Made by a program: the position numbers and the translations under genes
NCBI RefSeq assembly: GCF_001077815.2
Contig: NZ_CP011310.1
Span: 1,178,001 to 1,242,000, forward strand
Length of the DNA: 64,000 nt
Direction of reading: 5' to 3'
Origin: Aurantiacibacter atlanticus
Lineage (GTDB): Bacteria > Pseudomonadota > Alphaproteobacteria > Sphingomonadales > Sphingomonadaceae
Notes under the pieces: model-generated
Seen by the model: only the letters and a program-made list of their open reading frames with translations
What the model was told of the DNA's origin: nothing
Databases searched by the model: none
Part shown: positions 54,528 to 63,623 of the stretch, piece after piece
How the letters are laid out: every line of letters starts with the position of its first letter
How positions within the stretch are numbered: position 1 is the stretch's first letter

Positions 54528-55112
54528 ATGAAAACCATATCGGCTTCGCGGCCACTGCTCTGGCTGGTTCTGGCTATACCCGGGCTATGGATTCTCTACC
54601 GCTGGATGTCGGTGCCGGAGAAATATGGCTATGGGCACGCTATCGGCGATAGCGGAGATTGGGCCGCGTGGCTGCTGATGCTCACGCTTGCGGTGACGCC
54701 AATCCGCCTCATGTTCAGGCGCCGCAGCTTTTCGACATGGCTTATGCGGCGCAGGCGCGATATCGGTGTGGCCAGCTTTGCCTACGCGGCTGGCCACACC
54801 GTAATCTATATTGTCAACAAGGCTGGCATCGCTGCAGTCTTTGCTGAGGTAAGCTCTCCGGACATGCTTGCCGGATGGCTTGCTTTTGCCTTGTTCGTGC
54901 CGCTTGCAGCAACATCAAATGATATGGCGACCCGCGCGTTGAAACGAACTTGGAAAAGACTGCACCGGCTGGTTTATCCGGCCGCAATCCTGACCTTCTT
55001 GCACTGGGTCCTTGCGGCCTTCGATCCGGCTACGGCCTATATCCATATTGCGATCATCACCGCGATCGAGCTTGTGCGGGTCTGGCTGCAGTGGCGTCAG
55101 AGAGTGACGTAA
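54528..55112 (+). CDS. Ferric reductase-like membrane haem protein (MsrQ-type)
   Basis: A 194-residue protein with five or six helices. MLTLAVTPIRLMF, RRRDIGVASFAYAAGHTVIY and RTWKRLHRLVYPAAILTFLH carry the conserved histidines of the ferric-reductase-like domain, as in MsrQ, the haem partner of the periplasmic methionine sulfoxide reductase MsrP. No msrP is adjacent, so the partner is uncertain. It ends convergently with, and overlaps by 16 bases, the next gene. Confidence 0.78.
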   Translation: MKTISASRPLLWLVLAIPGLWILYRWMSVPEKYGYGHAIGDSGDWAAWLLMLTLAVTPIRLMFRRRSFSTWLMRRRRDIGVASFAYAAGHTVIYIVNKAGIAAVFAEVSSPDMLAGWLAFALFVPLAATSNDMATRALKRTWKRLHRLVYPAAILTFLHWVLAAFDPATAYIHIAIITAIELVRVWLQWRQRVT

Positions 55113-55621
55113 TTGCGGAAGCGTGCAACCTCTTCCTCATCGACATATTTGCCGATTTCGCGGTTGAACTGGTTCATATCCGCATAGGGGCGATACTCCT
55201 CGAATTCATGGATCATGCGATCTGTCATGCCGGGGATCAGCGCAATTTCTTCGCTGCTGGCATCGTTCAGATTGACGGGCACAAACACGTTGACGAGGAC
55301 GGCGGCTGCTTCTTCCTGCGACAGGGTTTCAAGCAATGTGGCGTTGAGCGCTGTCACATTGTCATAGGGCTGACCGGATACGATAGCTTCGGCCAGTTCG
55401 GGTGAGACGCCTTCAGTGCCGGCCAACTGCTCGGCAGTGGCAGTGTTTGCATCCACTACGGCGCCGCTGTCCGCTGTGTCCTGCATGACATCTTCTGCAG
55501 CATCGTCAGATCCAGCTACATCTTCTGCTGCCGGAGTCGCCGTGTCGTCGCTGGCATCGGAACAACCGGCCAAAACGAGAGCCGAGCCGGCCATTGCCGC
55601 TGCAAATGCAATCTTGCGCAT
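55097..55621 (-). CDS. Lipoprotein with helix-hairpin-helix repeats
   Basis: A 174-residue lipoprotein (lipobox ALVLAGCSD) with an Asp/Ala-rich linker followed by two ComEA-like helix-hairpin-helix units: VVDANTATAEQLAGTEGVSP, and VNLNDASSEEIALIPGMTDR with FNREIGKYVDEEEVARF. Such domains bind DNA non-specifically; on an exported lipoprotein they suggest extracytoplasmic DNA binding, perhaps linked to DNA uptake or the surface. No competence gene is nearby. Confidence 0.72.
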   Translation of the reverse strand: MRKIAFAAAMAGSALVLAGCSDASDDTATPAAEDVAGSDDAAEDVMQDTADSGAVVDANTATAEQLAGTEGVSPELAEAIVSGQPYDNVTALNATLLETLSQEEAAAVLVNVFVPVNLNDASSEEIALIPGMTDRMIHEFEEYRPYADMNQFNREIGKYVDEEEVARFRNYVTL

Positions 55622-55748
55622 ATTGAAAACCTTCTTGTCTAGGGATGTTGGAAACCCGTATTACAGAATTTCAAGCTTGTTGCGAACCCCTCGCAAAAAC
55701 TTATTTGACGTTGGGTCTGCGTGGCATGCAGCACAAGGGCAGGATGCC

Positions 55749-56648
55749 CTATTCCGCTCCTTTAAGACGTCCGCGCCCGGCTTTGACGCAATCTGCCAGC
55801 CATTCCATCCCGGCGCGTACGCGGGCAAGGTTCTGTGTATCGCGATGAGTAACCAGCCAGAAGCTGCGCGTGATTGCATAATCGGGACAGACAGATTGCA
55901 ATTCATCTGTCTGACGGGCGATGAATCGTGGCAGCACGCCAATGCCTGCACCCTCCGCAATCAGTCGGTGCTGGGCGTTGATGCTGGATGACCGGATCTG
56001 CGCGGCGAGGCCGGAATGGAAATCATCAAGATAATTGAGTTCGGGCGCATAAAGCAGATCTGGCACATAGCTGATCAATGTGTGCTTCGTCGCCAGTTCG
56101 GCGGGTGATGATGGTTTGCCATTGCGGGCAAGGTAATCTGAACTTGCGTAGAGCATCAGCTGATAATCGGCGAGCTTGCTGCACAGGACAGGGCCAGCCT
56201 TTGGCCGCGACAGCATGACTGCAATATCCGCTTCGCGCCGTGACGGGCTGAGAAAGCCGCTATTGGCGACAAGTTCAATTACGAGATTAGGATGGTCGCG
56301 GGCAAACTCTTCGACATAGGGCGTCAGAAACTGGCTTCCGAAACCTTCCGAAACGCTGATGCGCAAACTGCCGGTAAGACCGGATTTGAGACTGGGTACT
56401 TCATCGATATGGCGCGCTGCCTCTGCCATGGCTTCTGCCTTCAGCATCAGCATCTCACCAGCTTCGGTAAGCGTCTGGCCTTCGCGCGTGCGCTCAAACA
56501 AGGTGACTTCCAGATGGCGTTCAAGCCGCCGCAGCCTGCGCCCGAGCGTGGTCGGATCAACCTTGAGGATGGCAGCAGCGCGGCTGATCTGGCCTGCGCG
56601 CGCAACGGCGTGGAAGACGCGGATATCGTTCCAGTTCATTTCCTGCAT
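55749..56648 (-). CDS. LysR-type transcriptional regulator (divergent from mmsA)
   Basis: A 299-residue LysR protein. The N-terminal winged helix is WNDIRVFHAVARAGQISRAA, LGRRLRRLERHLEVTLFERT; the rest is the effector domain. Starts at 56648 or 56639; a perfect palindrome ends at 56650 just upstream. Divergent from the valine-pathway genes, it is the likely regulator, responding to a pathway intermediate. Confidence 0.88.
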   Translation of the reverse strand: MQEMNWNDIRVFHAVARAGQISRAAAILKVDPTTLGRRLRRLERHLEVTLFERTREGQTLTEAGEMLMLKAEAMAEAARHIDEVPSLKSGLTGSLRISVSEGFGSQFLTPYVEEFARDHPNLVIELVANSGFLSPSRREADIAVMLSRPKAGPVLCSKLADYQLMLYASSDYLARNGKPSSPAELATKHTLISYVPDLLYAPELNYLDDFHSGLAAQIRSSSINAQHRLIAEGAGIGVLPRFIARQTDELQSVCPDYAITRSFWLVTHRDTQNLARVRAGMEWLADCVKAGRGRLKGAE

Positions 56649-56649
56649 A

Positions 56650-56670
56650 ATTGCAGGTGCTATCTGCAAT
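56650..56670. promoter_or_regulatory. LysR operator between the regulator and mmsA
   Basis: ATTGCAG-GTGCTAT-CTGCAAT is a perfect 7-bp inverted repeat with a 7-base centre, matching the T-N11-A layout of LysR sites. A third CTGCAATT half-site lies at about 56692. The position immediately before the regulator start suggests autorepression. Confidence 0.6.
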
Positions 56671-56739
56671 ATTGCGCCTTGTCTGCAATTTTATCAGATG
56701 CCACTGAGGACGAAAGAGAAATCAGAGGAGCCCAGGGCC

Positions 56740-58239
56740 ATGCGACAGATCGATCACTTCATTTCAGGCGAAGCAGGTTCAGCCGGGACAGGGCGCACGC
56801 ATAAGATCTGGAACCCATCGACGGGCGAAATCCAGGCAGAGGTGTCGCTGGGCGATGCAGCGTTGCTTGATCGCGCGATAGCCAATGCAAAGAAGGTCCA
56901 GCCCGAATGGGCGGCGACCAATCCGCAGCGCCGTGCAAGGGTGATGTTCAAGTTCAAGCAATTGCTCGAAGACAATATGCAGGAGCTGGCAGAATTGCTG
57001 GCATCCGAACATGGCAAGGTGGTAGATGATGCCAAGGGCGATGTGCAGCGCGGTCTGGAGGTGATCGAATATGCCTGCGGCATTCCGCAGGCGATGAAGG
57101 GTGAATATTCCAATAGTGCGGGGCCGGGCATCGATGTCTATTCGATGCGTCAGCCGTTGGGCATCGGAGCGGGCATCACTCCGTTCAACTTTCCTGCCAT
57201 GATCCCCATGTGGATGTTTGGCATGGCAATCGCGGCGGGCAATGCCTTTATCCTGAAGCCATCCGAACGCGATCCGTCCGTGCCAGTGCGTCTGGCTGAG
57301 CTGTTTCTTGAGGCGGGCGCGCCAGAGGGACTGTTGCAGGTGGTTCATGGCGACAAGGAAATGGTCGATGCGATACTCGACCATCCCGATATCAGCGCCG
57401 TCAGCTTTGTCGGATCAAGCGATATTGCGCATTACGTTTACAATCGCGGCGTTGCTGCAGGCAAGCGCGTGCAGGCAATGGGCGGGGCCAAGAACCATGG
57501 CATCGTCATGCCCGACGCCGATCTCGATCAAGTAGTGAACGATCTGGCTGGCGCGGCTTTCGGCTCGGCGGGTGAACGCTGCATGGCGCTGCCTGTGGTG
57601 GTGCCAGTGGGCGAGGATACCGCAGAACGGCTGAAGGCCAAGCTGATCCCCGCGATCAACGCCCTGCGCGTGGGTGTCTCCAATGATCCGGAGGCGCATT
57701 ACGGCCCGGTGGTGACGCCTGAACACAAGGCGCGGGTGGAACAGTGGATTGACACAGCAGAGGCCGAAGGCGGCGAGATCGTGATCGATGGGCGCGGCTT
57801 CAGCCTGCAGGGCCACGAGAAGGGCTTCTTCGTCGGGCCGACGCTGATTGACCATGTCACGCCCGAAATGGAAAGCTACAAGGAAGAGATATTCGGACCG
57901 GTCCTGCAGATCGTGCGGGCAAAGGATTTCGAGGACGCATTGCGACTGCCTTCAGATCATCAATATGGCAATGGCGTCGCCATCTTCACCCGCAATGGCC
58001 ACGCTGCACGCGAATTTGCGCATCGGGTGAATGCTGGCATGGTTGGCATCAATGTGCCGATCCCTGTGCCGGTCGCCTACCACAGCTTTGGCGGGTGGAA
58101 GCGCTCCGGTTTTGGCGATGCCGATCAGTATGGCATGGAAGGCCTCAAATTCTGGACCAAGGCCAAGAAGGTCACCCAGCGCTGGCCCGATGGCGGCGGC
58201 GATGGTTCCAATGCCTTCCTCATTCCCACGATGGGGTAA
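56740..58239 (+). CDS. mmsA: Methylmalonate-semialdehyde dehydrogenase (CoA-acylating)
   Basis: A 499-residue aldehyde dehydrogenase in valine breakdown, making propionyl-CoA from methylmalonate semialdehyde. Early RTHKIWNPSTGEIQAEVSLG, NAD-binding GITPFNFPAMIPMWMFG, catalytic Cys in GSAGERCMALPVVV, and the glutamate-region MGGAKNHGIVMPDADLD fit the MmsA subgroup. AGAGGAG lies before the ATG. First gene of the three-gene operon. Confidence 0.94.
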   Translation: MRQIDHFISGEAGSAGTGRTHKIWNPSTGEIQAEVSLGDAALLDRAIANAKKVQPEWAATNPQRRARVMFKFKQLLEDNMQELAELLASEHGKVVDDAKGDVQRGLEVIEYACGIPQAMKGEYSNSAGPGIDVYSMRQPLGIGAGITPFNFPAMIPMWMFGMAIAAGNAFILKPSERDPSVPVRLAELFLEAGAPEGLLQVVHGDKEMVDAILDHPDISAVSFVGSSDIAHYVYNRGVAAGKRVQAMGGAKNHGIVMPDADLDQVVNDLAGAAFGSAGERCMALPVVVPVGEDTAERLKAKLIPAINALRVGVSNDPEAHYGPVVTPEHKARVEQWIDTAEAEGGEIVIDGRGFSLQGHEKGFFVGPTLIDHVTPEMESYKEEIFGPVLQIVRAKDFEDALRLPSDHQYGNGVAIFTRNGHAAREFAHRVNAGMVGINVPIPVPVAYHSFGGWKRSGFGDADQYGMEGLKFWTKAKKVTQRWPDGGGDGSNAFLIPTMG

Positions 58240-58282
58240 ACGCGATACTTCCGGCCAAATTGTTGCGGGTTTGAGGATAGCG

Positions 58283-59359
58283 ATGATGACGACCCCCGAA
58301 GACGATCTGCATATTCGGGAGCAGGGGCGCACAGGGCGCCTCTCGCTCGACCGTCCCAAGGCTCTCCATGCACTGACGCTGGATATGTGCCATGACATGA
58401 GCGCTGCTCTGACGCGCTGGCGCGAAGACGATGCCATCGGTGCGGTGATAATCGACCATTATGACGGGCGCGGTTTTTGTGCTGGCGGCGACATCAACCT
58501 GCTACGAAATTCGGCATTGAACGATGGCGGCATCAGCGGCCGGCAATTCTTCCATGACGAGTATCAACTCAACCACCAGATCTTTACCTATCCCAAGCCG
58601 ATCATCGCTTTCATGGACGGTATTACCATGGGTGGCGGGGTAGGGATCAGTCAGCCAGTGCGATACCGTGTTGCGACCCAGGCCACGCGCTTTGCCATGC
58701 CCGAAACGGGGATAGGCCTGTTTCCCGACGTGGGCGGCGGCTGGTACCTTTCCAGATTGGAAAACCGGCTGGGGCAATATCTGGCCGTGACAGGTGCAAG
58801 GCTGGATGGTTCCGAATGTGTTTGGGCGGGTCTGGCCACGCATTATATGGCGGCAGACCGGCTTGCCATTGCCAAACAGCGCATTGCCCAACATCCTGAT
58901 CGTGTCGCCAGTATTCTTGCAGAGCTTTCTACGACTCCTCCAGAAGCGCGCATCGCGGCTCATGCCGATTATATCGGCCGCCACTTCGCGTCTGACCGTT
59001 ATGAGGACATTCTCGCCAGCCTCCAACAGGATGGGAGCGACTGGGCATTTGCGCAGCTTGCGACTTTGGAGAGCAAGAGCCCGCAAACATGCAAGGTCGC
59101 CCTGCGCCAACTGGCAAATTCTGCCACGCTTGACGATTTTGCCGAGAATATGGCGATGGAATATCGCATTGCGAGCCGCGTGCTCACACTTCCGGACTTT
59201 GCCGAGGATGTGCGTGCCGCGATTGTCGAGAAAACTGGCGACCCGCAATGGAACCCAGCTACGTCCGAAGGGGTGACGGATGAACTGCTCGACAGCATTT
59301 TCGCGCCACTTCCTGATGATGAGGAATGGAAGCCATTGGCTGAGACGCAAGGCGATTGA
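58283..59359 (+). CDS. 3-hydroxyisobutyryl-CoA hydrolase (crotonase fold)
   Basis: A 358-residue crotonase-family enzyme: VIIDHYDGRGFCAGGDINLL (oxyanion hole), DGITMGGGVGISQPVRYRV, and PETGIGLFPDVGGGWYLSRL with the Glu/Asp of the hydrolase subgroup. The longer length and the C-terminal domain favour the hydrolase over a hydratase. It hydrolyses 3-hydroxyisobutyryl-CoA between two steps of valine degradation. GAGG lies about 7 bases upstream of the ATG. Confidence 0.88.
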   Translation: MMTTPEDDLHIREQGRTGRLSLDRPKALHALTLDMCHDMSAALTRWREDDAIGAVIIDHYDGRGFCAGGDINLLRNSALNDGGISGRQFFHDEYQLNHQIFTYPKPIIAFMDGITMGGGVGISQPVRYRVATQATRFAMPETGIGLFPDVGGGWYLSRLENRLGQYLAVTGARLDGSECVWAGLATHYMAADRLAIAKQRIAQHPDRVASILAELSTTPPEARIAAHADYIGRHFASDRYEDILASLQQDGSDWAFAQLATLESKSPQTCKVALRQLANSATLDDFAENMAMEYRIASRVLTLPDFAEDVRAAIVEKTGDPQWNPATSEGVTDELLDSIFAPLPDDEEWKPLAETQGD

Positions 59360-59406
59360 CCGCTTTATGCAGTTGAAACCGGAAGACGGAATTTGAGAGG
59401 ACAGCT

Positions 59407-60279
59407 ATGAAAATCGCATTTATCGGCCTTGGCAATATGGGCGGCGGAATGGCAGCAAATCTGGTCAAGGCGGGGCACGAAGTGCGCGCTTTCGACCTGA
59501 GCGAAGATGCTCTCGCGGCGAGCAGCGACAATGGCTGTGTTGCCTTCACCTCTGCCCGCGAGGCGTGCGACGGTGTCGACGCTATCGTTTCGATGTTGCC
59601 CAATGGCGAAATCGTCAAAGCGGCTTACTCCAATGATGTGTTCGGTGCCGCTCCGGCAGGGGCGATCCTGCTCGATTGTTCGACAATCGACGTGGCTAGC
59701 GCGCGCGAGATCAGTGCAGCGGCAAAGGCGCGAGGTTACGAGATGGTCGATGCGCCCGTTTCCGGCGGGATTGCCGCCGCAAATGGCGGCACGCTTACCT
59801 TTATGGTTGGCGGAACGGAGGAGGGCTTCAAAAGGGCTGAACCCGTGCTCGAAGCGATGAGCAAGGCTGTCATTCACGCAGGTGGGGCAGGGAATGGCCA
59901 GGCGGCCAAGATTTGCAATAACATGCTGCTCGCCATCCAGATGATCGGGACTTGTGAAGCATTCTCCATGGCACAAAAACTCGGCCTTGATCCCCAGACC
60001 TTTTATGACATCAGTTCGGTGAGTTCAGGACAGTGCTGGTCGATGACATCCTATTGTCCTGTGCCCGGCGTGGGGCCGCAATCTCCAGCGGATAATGATT
60101 ACGAGGGCGGCTTTGCCACCGCATTGATGCTCAAGGACCTGCGCCTAGCTCTGGAAGCCGCCGATAGCGCGGGTGCCGATGTGGTCATGGGCGAAAAGGC
60201 TGCCGCGATTTATGAAAAGTTCGCAGAGGCGGGCAATGGCGGGCGGGACTTCTCCGCCTATTTCACCGAGCTTGGGTAA
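59407..60279 (+). CDS. mmsB: 3-hydroxyisobutyrate dehydrogenase
   Basis: A 290-residue NAD-dependent dehydrogenase. Rossmann GLGNMGGGMAANLVKAGHEV, substrate motif DAPVSGGIAAANGGTLTFMV, catalytic Lys in GNGQAAKICNNMLLAIQMIG, and the C-terminal KDLRLALEAADSAG identify the family. Supplies the semialdehyde to MmsA. GAGAGGAC precedes the ATG. Confidence 0.94.
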   Translation: MKIAFIGLGNMGGGMAANLVKAGHEVRAFDLSEDALAASSDNGCVAFTSAREACDGVDAIVSMLPNGEIVKAAYSNDVFGAAPAGAILLDCSTIDVASAREISAAAKARGYEMVDAPVSGGIAAANGGTLTFMVGGTEEGFKRAEPVLEAMSKAVIHAGGAGNGQAAKICNNMLLAIQMIGTCEAFSMAQKLGLDPQTFYDISSVSSGQCWSMTSYCPVPGVGPQSPADNDYEGGFATALMLKDLRLALEAADSAGADVVMGEKAAAIYEKFAEAGNGGRDFSAYFTELG

Positions 60280-60406
60280 ACGACGCCTGCGTCATCATCC
60301 GATAAAGCGGCGCGAATAGCGCCAGTATGAGCTCGGGAGGCAGCAACGGAGCGCTAAGCGCAATGACGAATGTCGTATTCGGCCCTCACTGCACAGCAGC
60401 GCAAAA

Positions 60407-62215
60407 TCAGAACATCGGGCGTCCGCAATTATAGGCAGGGAGCGATCCTGACCCGGCGTTGTAAATGTCGACATATCGCTCATCATCACGGGCGAGGTGA
60501 TTGAGATATTCCTCGATATTGGGATAGCCGTCACCATCGGCATCTGCATTGGCATCCCATACATTGGCATCGGTGTTCTGGAATTGATTTTCCCAATCAT
60601 CAGGCATGCCGTCATTATCGGCATCGACCTTTGCCCTGCCTGTCGAACTTAACCGCGCAAACCCGCCAGACGCGGCGACTGTGGAAGTCCATGCACTTTC
60701 AAAAAGATAAGGTGCCCGATCGCAGCTGCGCACATCCTCTATGTACATTTCATCGACATTGTCGCGGCACGATCCATCGCGGCACCGCTCCGCCCCCGCA
60801 AATCCCAGCACGTTGCGCATTGCCTGCATCGGCGTTGAAATCATCCAGGATTCATATTGCAGACCGTTCACGCCCGGGGCGATCGCCGGGCTGCGGTTCT
60901 GGGCGACATTTACTCCGCTGACAGAGCAATTTTGTGCCCCACTCGCCGTCACGCCGCAAGCGGTGCCTGGCGAATTGCTAAAGATGCCCACTGCATTGCG
61001 GAACGGATCCGTCGTATTCTGGCCGAACTGGCCAGAAACGCGCGTTCGCGGAGTGACATTGTCCTTCATGTAAACATTAAATCCGCGCGCATAGCTGCCG
61101 CCCCTGGCGTATAGGGCGGGGAAGTAATTATTGACCGTCGGGGTGTATTGCGGTCCGCGGAAATAGACATTGCTGATGTAATTGACGAATGGGCTGCCAA
61201 ACTGGTCCGACAGCAGCGCGCCTTCGTCGGTGATGTGATAGACCACATTGTTGAAAATGTCGGCCTGCATTGCAACGCCAGCCCTCTCAGGGTTGGTTCC
61301 TACCGCGAGATTCAACCCCCGCTCCACACCGTGCTGGCTGAGATTATAGGCGATGGTCACATTGCCGGCAGGTTTGAGGAAAAAGGTCTTGCAGTGCAGT
61401 GCAGAGGTGTGACCGGCATTGCGGCAGATATTCGGCCCGATGATGGACCATTGCACGGTGCAATTGGTGCATGCTGCCAGTTCGAGGCTTTCGTCAGTGC
61501 CAAACATTGAGGATACGTGATCAATAATCTGATGGCTGGAATTGTTGATGCGTATGGGATCGCCATTTATTGAAGTGCGCCCGGGATGTTCACCCAGCCT
61601 CGCGCGGACATGGCGCAAAATCATGTGATCCCCGCCGGTGCGAGTGTCGATCAGCGCATCGACCGGATTGTAATTTGAACCAAGGCGGAATTCTATGCCG
61701 CCCGGTGAAGATTGGCCGGCGATATAGATCTGGGGGGTTTTTATTTGGGCAGGCGATTGCAGAATGATCGCGCCGGATACTTCAAACAGGCAATATCGTG
61801 GCCGCCCCGCCGGTATCGAATAAGGCGAAGTAACCGACAACGCCTGTGCACATTCGCGATAAGTGATTTTGCCATCACCAGGATTGGCAGAATCCTCTAA
61901 TGAGTTGATCTTGTAAACCACGGCATTGGCGGAACGGACACTGGCCGATCTGCCAAACCCGATCGCGGTCGGGAAAGCTATGGGATGCTTGACCCGATCA
62001 GGAATACCGCCATTGTCAGGATTGGCAAAGGCGCCAGCCACGCCGGCCGATGGGGTCGGCGTGGGTGTAGGCGATGATGTGGGCGATGGCGTGGGTGTTG
62101 GCGTTGGTGAAGTGGCAGAAGGTGCCGGTGCAGGGCTGCTTGAAGACCCTCCGCAACCGGTCAGCAATGCTAATGCGGTGACGATGGGAACAGAGCGGCA
62201 CAACCGGAATTTCAT
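60407..62215 (-). CDS. Exported lipoprotein with beta-helix (pectate lyase-like) domain
   Basis: A 602-residue lipoprotein (lipobox ALLTGCGGS), a Pro/Thr/Ser-rich linker of about 30 residues, then a right-handed beta-helix: DHMILRHVRARLGEHPGRTS, SHQIIDHVSSMFGTDESLEL, NVTIAYNLSQHG, ADIFNNVVYHITDEGALLSD. The C-terminus has thrombospondin-type calcium repeats (KVDADNDGMPDDWENQF, ADADGDGYPNIEEYLN). Related to PL1-type polysaccharide lyases. Likely surface-attached and acting on a pectin-like or other polymer; catalytic residues not confirmed. Confidence 0.75.
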   Translation of the reverse strand: MKFRLCRSVPIVTALALLTGCGGSSSSPAPAPSATSPTPTPTPSPTSSPTPTPTPSAGVAGAFANPDNGGIPDRVKHPIAFPTAIGFGRSASVRSANAVVYKINSLEDSANPGDGKITYRECAQALSVTSPYSIPAGRPRYCLFEVSGAIILQSPAQIKTPQIYIAGQSSPGGIEFRLGSNYNPVDALIDTRTGGDHMILRHVRARLGEHPGRTSINGDPIRINNSSHQIIDHVSSMFGTDESLELAACTNCTVQWSIIGPNICRNAGHTSALHCKTFFLKPAGNVTIAYNLSQHGVERGLNLAVGTNPERAGVAMQADIFNNVVYHITDEGALLSDQFGSPFVNYISNVYFRGPQYTPTVNNYFPALYARGGSYARGFNVYMKDNVTPRTRVSGQFGQNTTDPFRNAVGIFSNSPGTACGVTASGAQNCSVSGVNVAQNRSPAIAPGVNGLQYESWMISTPMQAMRNVLGFAGAERCRDGSCRDNVDEMYIEDVRSCDRAPYLFESAWTSTVAASGGFARLSSTGRAKVDADNDGMPDDWENQFQNTDANVWDANADADGDGYPNIEEYLNHLARDDERYVDIYNAGSGSLPAYNCGRPMF

Positions 62216-62546
62216 CGGATCAATCTACCTGCAAAAACGGGAACACGCCTTGCCGCAGCGCCACGGCCATCGAACTCTTGAAGTACAATTGCTGGCGTTG
62301 CTGCCTCGCGCTTGCTTCCAAGTCTATTCGTAAAGGCCGCAATTGCGCTGAATAAAGCCGAGTTCCCGACGGACCGTGCCGAGCCTTCGTCAAAGTGTCG
62401 GTTTTTCCCCATTGGCCGGGATCTGATCCGGCACTGAGTGGCACCAGAGGTGCGTCAGTGACGAATCAGAACTGCCTTGTTTGAACGCTGCCGCGGTCGT
62501 CTACCTTGATCGGTGAGCGTTCTCGACAGTCCGGCGTTTATTCAGA
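62216..62546. other. Intergenic stretch upstream of the lyase-like gene
   Basis: About 330 bases between two leftward genes. Frames here give Arg-rich shadow products. It should hold the lyase promoter and the end of the LuxR transcript; no motif is defined. Confidence 0.35.
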
Positions 62547-63290
62547 TCAGGCGAGCGCCACCTGCGGCTCTACCTCAGCGGTCAGCGGAATCGCTGGCTG
62601 CTCTGTGTCTGCCTGTGCCATGTGGCTTGGGACGATGCCGTTATTCACTGCCCAGATTGCCGCCTGCGTGCGGTTCTTCACCGAAAGCTTGCGCAAGGTT
62701 GCCTTGACGTGGACCTTGACCGTCGCCTCGCTGATTTCCATCCGGCGGGCGATGACCTTGTTGGCACAGCCCTGCACCAGACACCGCAATGTCTCTTTCT
62801 CACGCTCCGACAGCGAATCTGCAAGAACGGATCGCGTGACAGGTGCCAGCGCCGTGTTGCCCACAAAGCGTGGGAGGTAATCGACAAGTTGACTGGGCAG
62901 GACCTTCTCGCCCATCGCGACAAGGTGAAGCGATCCGACCAGTGAATGGCAGCCGATTTCCTTGAGGATGAAGCCGTCGACACCGCAGTGAAAAGCACTC
63001 ACCATGAAATCCAGATCGAATTTGGCGGCAAGGACCACCACTTTACAACCCGGAATGGCACCCACCAGCTCCGAAATGCTTTGGCAGTCATGATCGGAAT
63101 CGTCGATGTCGACGACTACCAGATCAGGGGCCTGCGCGTTTTCGACAAGGTCCTGAACATTCTCGCAGGCATCTACCTTGATGCCCTCGTCCATGAGAAT
63201 TCTTTTCAGCCCTTCCCGAGCCAGCATATTGGAACAGATAAGAGAAAGTTTAAGCAAGACCTCTGTGGGCCTTTCCATCAATTCGCGCAT
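62547..63290 (-). CDS. LuxR-family response-regulator-like protein
   Basis: A 247-residue two-domain protein: a receiver-like N-terminus (LVVVDIDDSDHDCQS, GCKVVVLAAKFDL, VDGFILKEIG) and a LuxR helix-turn-helix (SLSEREKETLRCLVQG, EISEATVKVHVKATLRKL). A central Asp is visible (VDID), but the spacing is unlike the most canonical receivers, so phosphorylation is unproven. A palindrome lies upstream (63369-63385). Transcribed toward the lyase-like gene. Confidence 0.82.
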   Translation of the reverse strand: MRELMERPTEVLLKLSLICSNMLAREGLKRILMDEGIKVDACENVQDLVENAQAPDLVVVDIDDSDHDCQSISELVGAIPGCKVVVLAAKFDLDFMVSAFHCGVDGFILKEIGCHSLVGSLHLVAMGEKVLPSQLVDYLPRFVGNTALAPVTRSVLADSLSEREKETLRCLVQGCANKVIARRMEISEATVKVHVKATLRKLSVKNRTQAAIWAVNNGIVPSHMAQADTEQPAIPLTAEVEPQVALA

Positions 63291-63623
63291 TTTTTGCCCC
63301 CAAACAAACTGTTAGGTGATTAGAATGCGACCCCTGTTTTCGTTTTCCCTGCGTCGGAGAAGACGAGCAACATCAACCTGATGTTTCATGTTGCGTTGCA
63401 CCATAGATAGCCCAAAATAGCCATAAAGTCGAGGTAACCACTCAGTTTTATAAAATATTTAGGAATTCCGGTGGGTTATCGTTCCAACAAAGTGATACTT
63501 TTGATCTGCCACAAGTCCAGGAAGCAAGGTTGATTCGCGTAAAGATCTGATCATACTTGTAAATTTGCGACAAATGCCACCAAAACGAATCGCTTTTTGA
63601 AGCTCCGGGCAGCACTGAGTCGA
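63291..63623. other. Intergenic stretch with an inverted repeat
   Basis: About 330 bases, AT-rich, between a PIG-L gene (leftward, stop 63624) and the LuxR gene. AACATCA-ACC-TGATGTT at 63369-63385 is a perfect 7-bp inverted repeat and could be an autoregulatory site. No gene seen. Confidence 0.35.
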
